From a bacterium (GTDB lineage: Bacteria; Auribacterota; JABMQX01), in assembly GCA_013203085.1 (NCBI GenBank), contig JABMQX010000737.1, forward strand, positions 1 to 5,743: a stretch of 5,743 nucleotides of DNA, read 5' to 3'. Both the position numbers and the translations under genes were made by a program. The notes under the pieces were generated by a model. That model was not told the origin of the DNA. It saw only the letters and a list, made by a program, of their open reading frames with translations, and did no database searches. Shown one piece after another: positions 1-3,719 of the stretch (position 1 is the stretch's first letter; each line of letters starts with the position of its first letter).

Positions 1-158
1 CCGGGCATCGCTCCACCACTTTCAGCCTCCTGGGCAACATCGCCCTCGCAACGAAATCCCGCATCGAATGGGATTGGAAGCACGAGCGAATTACGAACAA
101 CGAGGAAGCCAACAAGCTTCTCCATTACGAATACCGCAAGCCCTGGAAGCTGGGGTGA
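1..158 (+). CDS. Gfo/Idh/MocA family oxidoreductase, C-terminal end only (5' partial)
   Basis: The frame starting at base 3 is open from the window edge to a TGA at 156-158 and gives 51 residues. There is no start codon in the window because the gene begins upstream. The tail reads like the C-terminus of NAD(P)-dependent Gfo/Idh/MocA sugar dehydrogenases of the planctomycete/verrucomicrobial type: an HRS...LGN-IA segment (residues 2-13), a W-D-W piece (23-25), then NNEEANKLL (32-40) and a closing Y-R-K-P-W (44-48). In that family these correspond to the end of the C-terminal alpha/beta domain and the conserved tail, whereas the Rossmann fold and catalytic EKP-type motif would lie upstream and are not visible. 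Members usually oxidise or reduce sugars, inositols or related polyols, or act in NAD-dependent glycoside cleavage. The substrate here cannot be told. The gene converges on the amidohydrolase gene. The family call is from remembered motifs and is fairly firm; any finer function is not supported. Confidence 0.82.
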   Translation, partial: GHRSTTFSLLGNIALATKSRIEWDWKHERITNNEEANKLLHYEYRKPWKLG

Positions 159-346
159 AGATTCTGGACGTTGCCGCAGGCAGGCGACAGGGCGAGGGGG
201 AGAAGGTTCTTCGCCCTCCATTGGGGGAAGGCGGTCTTCACTCTGGCCCCAGACTCACGAGCGGCAATTGCCCGTAGCTTTTCCTCTCAGCAACGAGCAT
301 AGGCTCACCGTTTGCTCGCGGGGGAAAGTTTTCCTGAGCATACCTG
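159..346. other. Convergent intergenic spacer, no gene
   Basis: This 188-base stretch lies between the stop codons of two convergent genes, so transcripts should end here from both sides. I see several imperfect inverted repeats. AGGGCGA (189-195) faces TCGCCCT (211-217) and can be extended inward by G-C and G-U pairs to about 199/207. A second cluster lies around 294-340. None is followed by a T-run in either direction, so no standard Rho-independent terminator can be called. A short open frame on the plus strand here overlaps the end of the dehydrogenase in another frame and has no protein-like character. Confidence 0.6.
313..340 (-). terminator. Possible stem-loop just after the amidohydrolase stop codon
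   Basis: TGCTC at 313-317 is complementary to GAGCA at 336-340. Inside this pair, GGAAA (323-327) faces TTTCC (330-334). In the minus-strand transcript the structure would begin about seven bases after the TAA at 347-349, which is a typical terminator position. It lacks a following U-tract and the stem has an asymmetric internal loop, so it may be a weak or 3'-end-protecting hairpin rather than an intrinsic terminator. TGCTCG (313-318) can alternatively pair with CGAGCA at 294-299. The base pairing is seen directly; the role is inference. Confidence 0.3.
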
Positions 347-1792
347 TTACCCTTCCAGCCATGCGGATTTTTTGCAGCGGGCGATTTTTTCGTCGAGGCG
401 GAAGATGCGTTTGCCGTTGCCGCACATGATCGGCTCGATCAGTTCGATTGCATCCGAAGGGCTCAACCATCCCTCCTCCACAAGCTCAATCAGCGCGCGG
501 GCAATGCCCCGCCGAGCTATCTCCGCGTGTCCCACAACCGGCTCTACGGGGATGTAGTCGCCGCCGAAGGTCAGAATCTTGTTCGCCGGGGCTGTTACGA
601 GATAGTGCTTGAGGAACTGGACGCTCGCCGCCGGATTGATGATCCACGCCCAGCACATGTCAATGTGAGCGTTGGTGTAGTGTTTGGCGAGGGAAATCAG
701 GTCCTCGTAATATGGGTAGCAGATGTGCATCAGAACAAAGGTGGTGTCGGGGGCATGGCGAAGTAGGTTGGAGACCGATGCTGGATTGTTCGCGAGGCGC
801 CCCAGCGGCATGTAGTTCTGCCCGGCGTAGTAGCCGGTGTGCAGCTTGACGGGGAGATTGTGCTCCGTCGCTTTGCGAATGCAGTGCCAAAAGAGATGGT
901 CTTGAAGAAGCTTCCGATCCGCCTCCGAGACCGGCTCGCCGTTTATCTGACGTTTGAAGACGGGCGCCGCTTTCTCCGCCGGAACGTCCTCATAATTGAG
1001 GTCACGGCTGTACGCCGCCTGCGACTTGACCGCCACGGCGAGGTTGGAATACTTGTCAAACCACCAGTCAATCACCGAATGCCAATTGGACAAATCTTTC
1101 ACCTCGATGCCGGCTGGCGGGGCGAACGAACCGATATCCGGCCCCATGTGCATGCCGAGAAAGCTTATGTCCTGAAGAAGGAGGTCCGGCAACTGCGATT
1201 CCATAAAAGGTCGCGATAGGCAGTTCACCTGACAGGAATGGATACGAGCAACGTCGGAGAGCACCTTTCGATAGAAGCCCGGTTTCCTCAACTCTTCGTA
1301 TTTCTGTTGGACTTTGGCGGCCGTTTTTTCAGAGAGGTCGTCCACGCCGTACAGTTCACGTATGGCGATGGCGACGGCTTGCCCGTAGCCAGTGTTTTTC
1401 ACAGCGGGCCACCAGGGAGCCAGGAGCTTCCACTTTTCAACGGGGTCAACGTTTGCCGAGAACAGCCTCCTGTGGTCTTTCGGAGGCATGCCAGCCGTCA
1501 GAAGGTCCGAGTCCAGGTAGTGGCTCATCAGGAGCGCCCAATCGTCGCAGCGAGCTCGCTTTTCGAGTCGGTCCTTTTCTTCAATGAGGTGCTCGTGGGA
1601 GTCAACCAAGGGCGTCTCCGCGACGCGGCGAGCAATGTCGCTGGCAATATCCTTCGGCTTCGCCATCGTATCCAGGGTTTTCGCCTCGGTCGGCTTCGAG
1701 CCAACAATTGACCCCAAAGCAACGCCTGCTCCAATAGCCCCTACTCCCTTTATCGCCGAGCGGCGGGATATTCTCTCCTTCTCCTCAGTCAT
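347..1792 (-). CDS. Tat-exported metal-dependent amidohydrolase (amidohydrolase 2 / uronate isomerase-like fold)
   Basis: This encodes a 481-residue protein probably exported folded to the periplasm. The N-terminus has a twin-arginine signal, S-R-R-S-A-I-K at residues 9-15, followed by a Gly/Ala-rich hydrophobic stretch (about 16-31) and a possible cleavage site near 37. The rest looks like a TIM-barrel amidohydrolase of the COG2159/PF04909 type: a metal-binding D-S-H-E-H at 64-68 at the end of strand 1, V-K-S-Q-A-A-Y-S-R near 255-263, K-L-H-T-G at 316-320, L-M-H at 354-356, and G-G-D-Y at 410-413, whose Asp412 would be the catalytic or metal-binding acid. All expected ligand residues appear present. 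The AY-x-R element and overall length recall relatives of glucuronate isomerase, but the reaction and substrate are not determinable; hydrolysis, decarboxylation and isomerisation all occur in this superfamily. I chose the ATG at 1790-1792 because AGGAG sits eight bases upstream and it places the Tat motif at the N-terminus. The frame stays open to 1891, but that extension would bury the signal. It lies 362 bases from the transporter gene, so it may have its own promoter. Confidence 0.86.
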   Translation of the reverse strand: MTEEKERISRRSAIKGVGAIGAGVALGSIVGSKPTEAKTLDTMAKPKDIASDIARRVAETPLVDSHEHLIEEKDRLEKRARCDDWALLMSHYLDSDLLTAGMPPKDHRRLFSANVDPVEKWKLLAPWWPAVKNTGYGQAVAIAIRELYGVDDLSEKTAAKVQQKYEELRKPGFYRKVLSDVARIHSCQVNCLSRPFMESQLPDLLLQDISFLGMHMGPDIGSFAPPAGIEVKDLSNWHSVIDWWFDKYSNLAVAVKSQAAYSRDLNYEDVPAEKAAPVFKRQINGEPVSEADRKLLQDHLFWHCIRKATEHNLPVKLHTGYYAGQNYMPLGRLANNPASVSNLLRHAPDTTFVLMHICYPYYEDLISLAKHYTNAHIDMCWAWIINPAASVQFLKHYLVTAPANKILTFGGDYIPVEPVVGHAEIARRGIARALIELVEEGWLSPSDAIELIEPIMCGNGKRIFRLDEKIARCKKSAWLEG

Positions 1793-1800
1793 GGTCTTCT

Positions 1801-1805
1801 CTCCT
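1801..1805 (-). promoter_or_regulatory. Ribosome binding site of the amidohydrolase gene
   Basis: CTCCT on the plus strand reads AGGAG on the minus strand, eight bases before the ATG at 1790-1792. It decides the start: the longer open frame (first ATG at 1891) is not needed and would put 33 extra residues in front of the twin-arginine motif. Confidence 0.8.
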
Positions 1806-1995
1806 GAATCGTAGGCGGAAATGCTGTGATGTGGCTTGCCCTTCTGCTCTCTTGTACACATTTTGCGGTTCTGAAGCAAGCAAGGCAACATAGAATTCGA
1901 CGGTTTCTCCCTTTCCGGACAGTAAACAGACCGTGTAATCCCTGCTCGACGAGGTAGAATGTCAGTTCTGTGGATCTTTGTAACCCCCGTTTTAG

Positions 1996-2010
1996 TCGGC
2001 GACTCGCCAA
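1996..2010. repeat. Small perfect hairpin (GGCG/CGCC stem)
   Basis: TCGGCGACTCGCCAA folds with a GGCG/CGCC core, a G-U and a terminal U-A pair, and a three-base loop. It is not followed by a T-run in either direction, so it is not an obvious terminator. In the minus-strand transcript it would lie in the leader of the amidohydrolase gene, roughly 200 bases before the start codon. Pairing is seen directly; function is unknown. Confidence 0.3.
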
Positions 2011-2034
2011 TACCGTTGCGTATGCTCCTCAGAG

Positions 2035-2048
2035 AAAGGAACTCCTTT
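2035..2048. repeat. Small palindrome AAAGGA-AC-TCCTTT
   Basis: A six-base perfect inverted repeat with a two-base centre, next to the phased repeat at 2053-2112. The size and symmetry would suit a dimeric repressor site, or it may be chance. No regulator gene is in the window. Confidence 0.25.
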
Positions 2049-2052
2049 GACT

Positions 2053-2112
2053 GGATAAGCAGGATACACAGGATAGATACGTGATTAAAGGAATCCCATT
2101 TGTCCTGTTATC
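2053..2112. repeat. Phased 9-base tandem repeat (GGATANNNA x3) with a complementary downstream arm
   Basis: Three consecutive 9-mers begin GGATA: GGATAAGCA (2053-2061), GGATACACA (2062-2070) and GGATAGATA (2071-2079). About 20 bases later TGTCCTGTTATC (2101-2112) is the near reverse complement of the first unit (GATAA/CAGGA core, with small insertions), so the block can fold into a bulged stem-loop. From memory, degenerate CAGGAT-type repeats with an opposed ATCCTG arm are frequent in intergenic spacers of environmental bacterial genomes; that resemblance is unverified. It sits just after the transporter stop codon. Confidence 0.5.
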
Positions 2113-2154
2113 TCGTCGGAAGAAATACGTGACCGGACTTATGAAGAAGAGCAG

Positions 2155-3618
2155 TTAGCGGTTCTGCAATAGCTTGAATGCCATGTAAGAGAGAAAGCAG
2201 CCGTAGGCGAGAACGAAACACGCGGAGACTACCGGAAGAGCCTTTGATAGAGGGGAGCGTTGGAACCGACTTACTTTTTGCGCGGCGCCTCTCGCGGCAA
2301 CAGCCAGAACGGCGATCATAGTTAGGACGATGCCCAGGCCGAGGCTATAGCAAGCGACGAGAACAATGCCATATTTCGCTTTGTGCAGCGCGAGAGCGCT
2401 GAGCAGCAGAATGAGCGCTCCCGGACAGGGGACCATCCCTCCTATCATACCTACTGAGAGAAGTTGCCAACGACTGACGTTTCCGGAGGGGTGATGATGC
2501 GGATGGTGATGGCTGTCCGTCGGGTCGTGTGTATGAGAGTGCTCCCGTCCATGGCGTTCTCCTCTCAGCAGAACCGGCAGCCGTCGCACAAGCATTGTTA
2601 TCCCCATGGTCGCGACCAGTAATCCTGCCGCTACCGCCACCCAGGGAATTACCCGGCCGGGCAAAACAGTCGCCGCGAGCACAGCGAGGACAAAGATAGC
2701 CAATGTGTGCGTGAGGGTCGCAACCAGTCCGAGGGTGATGGCATGGGAAATCGTACCTCGCGTCCCCACGAGGTAAGCGGCGACAAGGACTTTGCCATGT
2801 CCCGGCGTCAAGGCGTGTCTTCCACCCATGAGAACCGCCAGGAGAAAAGCCGATGCCACAACCCAGAGACTGGGACGCTCGGCCTTTATCAGGGCGATGA
2901 GACGGTCCGCGGCGCGCTCCAACGCGGTTTTGGGAGGGCGGCGTCTCTCGAGTCTTGGAGGGGTCGCCATCCGGGGGGGCGCTTCGCTGGCTACGGCGTA
3001 AGTGAACGTGACTTCCGCATCGGTCGGCGGCGACATCAGGAACTCCTCCGGGTAGTCAGATAGCCTCCTGCTTCGGAGCTTACTCTTCACGGAGCTTTTC
3101 AGAATCTTTGCCCCACCCCAAGCCTGGACGAAAATCTCCTTCCAGCCGACGGTCCGCTTATGGCTGTTGTCCTCGTAATGAACTACGTTTTGTGCCTTGA
3201 TGAGATTGCGCGGCACCTCGGACCGAAGCTCCACATAGATGGTCAGCAATGTAAGGTAGCCGACACCGACCCCTACATGTATGCTTCTGCGGGTGACTTG
3301 TAGATTCATGGGGCGGCCGTTCAGTTGCAAGGAAAGCTCACGGGCCAGCTCCGGTACAATGACGGGGAGAAACGCCTTTTTTTCCTCTGCTGAGATCTCG
3401 AGGTCACCATCCTTGTCCACACGGCGCACCATCTCCTGGTAGGACGGCAGCTCTGCCATGTCGAGAATGAAGTCCACCTTGATCTCAGAAGGGGACACCT
3501 CGATCCCGGAGTAATGATTGATGGAACTGTTTCCCATCGGATGGCAGAGTGCGGCAGACGAAAAGGCGCAGACAAACAAAGTGAGTGCAATGCCGCTGAG
3601 ACTATGTGAGGACCTCAT
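2155..3618 (-). CDS. NicO/RcnA-type nickel/cobalt transporter with EF-hand-bearing periplasmic ectodomain
   Basis: This encodes a 487-residue inner-membrane protein. Residues 1-25 form a signal peptide (hydrophobic core 9-23) with likely cleavage before HPMGN (26-30). Residues 26 to about 210 are a soluble domain in the N-in order typical of this family, containing a canonical 12-residue EF-hand loop at 68-79 (Asp68, Asp70, Asp72, Ser76, Glu79). After a basic, Pro-rich linker (214-235) come six or seven membrane segments, about 250-266, 276-284, 290-319, 324-345, 384-411, 415-442 and 460-482. The first pair carries H-A-L-T-P-G-H-G-K (268-276) and a later one M-V-P-C-P-G-A (395-401), signatures of the NicO/RcnA family that moves Ni(II) or Co(II). 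A loop at 356-376 has ten histidines in 21 residues, as in RcnA and NreB. Efflux is the best-known role of RcnA relatives, but direction and metal are not proven here. The start at 3616-3618 is preferred because GAGGA lies 11 bases upstream and it gives a clean signal peptide. The frame is open to an ATG at 3723 that overlaps the mannosidase stop. Likely co-transcribed with the mannosidase gene. Confidence 0.85.
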   Translation of the reverse strand: MRSSHSLSGIALTLFVCAFSSAALCHPMGNSSINHYSGIEVSPSEIKVDFILDMAELPSYQEMVRRVDKDGDLEISAEEKKAFLPVIVPELARELSLQLNGRPMNLQVTRRSIHVGVGVGYLTLLTIYVELRSEVPRNLIKAQNVVHYEDNSHKRTVGWKEIFVQAWGGAKILKSSVKSKLRSRRLSDYPEEFLMSPPTDAEVTFTYAVASEAPPRMATPPRLERRRPPKTALERAADRLIALIKAERPSLWVVASAFLLAVLMGGRHALTPGHGKVLVAAYLVGTRGTISHAITLGLVATLTHTLAIFVLAVLAATVLPGRVIPWVAVAAGLLVATMGITMLVRRLPVLLRGERHGREHSHTHDPTDSHHHPHHHPSGNVSRWQLLSVGMIGGMVPCPGALILLLSALALHKAKYGIVLVACYSLGLGIVLTMIAVLAVAARGAAQKVSRFQRSPLSKALPVVSACFVLAYGCFLSYMAFKLLQNR

Positions 3619-3629
3619 GATCGCTTGTT

Positions 3630-3634
3630 TCCTC
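3630..3634 (-). promoter_or_regulatory. Probable ribosome binding site of the transporter gene
   Basis: TCCTC on the plus strand reads GAGGA on the minus strand, 11 bases before the ATG at 3616-3618. The spacing is slightly long but usable. The alternative upstream ATG at 3721-3723 has no comparable motif at normal distance, which favours the downstream start. Confidence 0.55.
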
Positions 3635-3719
3635 GTTCCGCGAAATGCTCGGGAGGTCCGGGGGACAAGTCTCGTAGGAGGGGCAATTATGCGTCGTCTT
3701 TTCTCCTTGCTGAGCCTTC

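Larger units (their letters stand above)
1793..2154. other. 362-base intergenic spacer upstream of the amidohydrolase gene
   Basis: No convincing gene lies here. It separates two co-directional minus-strand genes and is long enough to contain a terminator for the transporter gene and a promoter for the amidohydrolase gene. I could not find a convincing -35/-10 pair by eye. What it does hold is a phased 9-base repeat with an opposed arm (2053-2112), two small perfect hairpins (1996-2010 and 2035-2048) and the ribosome binding site at 1801-1805. The octamer ATACGTGA occurs twice, at 2077-2084 and 2125-2132. A 73-codon frame (2010 to 1789, TTG start) overlaps the amidohydrolase ATG by four bases but is Arg/Cys-rich and not protein-like. 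Confidence 0.6.

Noticed and set aside
839..1711. Two plus-strand open frames (126 and 157 codons) opposite the amidohydrolase gene
   Set aside because: Both mirror the codon bias of the amidohydrolase gene, whose metal-binding motifs are intact in the minus-strand frame.
1793..1891. N-terminal 33-residue extension of the amidohydrolase frame
   Set aside because: It would place the twin-arginine motif about 43 residues in, whereas the ATG at 1792 has AGGAG at eight bases and puts the motif near the N-terminus.
1789..2010. A 73-codon minus-strand frame whose TGA overlaps the amidohydrolase ATG by four bases, with GAGGAG at 2025-2030
   Set aside because: The start would be TTG, the GAGGAG is 14 bases away, and the translation is Arg- and Cys-rich without recognisable features. 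The amidohydrolase gene has its own good ribosome binding site, so coupling is not needed. Conservation in relatives could revive it.
2053..2079. CRISPR-like array
   Set aside because: The 9-base units are head to tail without spacers and far too short for CRISPR repeats; no cas genes are present.
2707..3063. A 118-codon plus-strand frame opposite the transporter gene
   Set aside because: Low-complexity Arg/Gly-rich translation antisense to clear membrane segments and ectodomain; a shadow.
3538..3558. Lipoprotein signal around Cys25 of the transporter
   Set aside because: The residue before the Cys is Leu, which does not fit a lipobox (Gly, Ala or Ser expected), so ordinary signal peptidase cleavage is more likely.
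3619..3719. A nickel/cobalt riboswitch or promoter immediately upstream of the transporter start
   Set aside because: The gap is only about 100 bases, is purine-patchy, and shows no multi-helix junction or -35/-10 pair that I could identify by eye.
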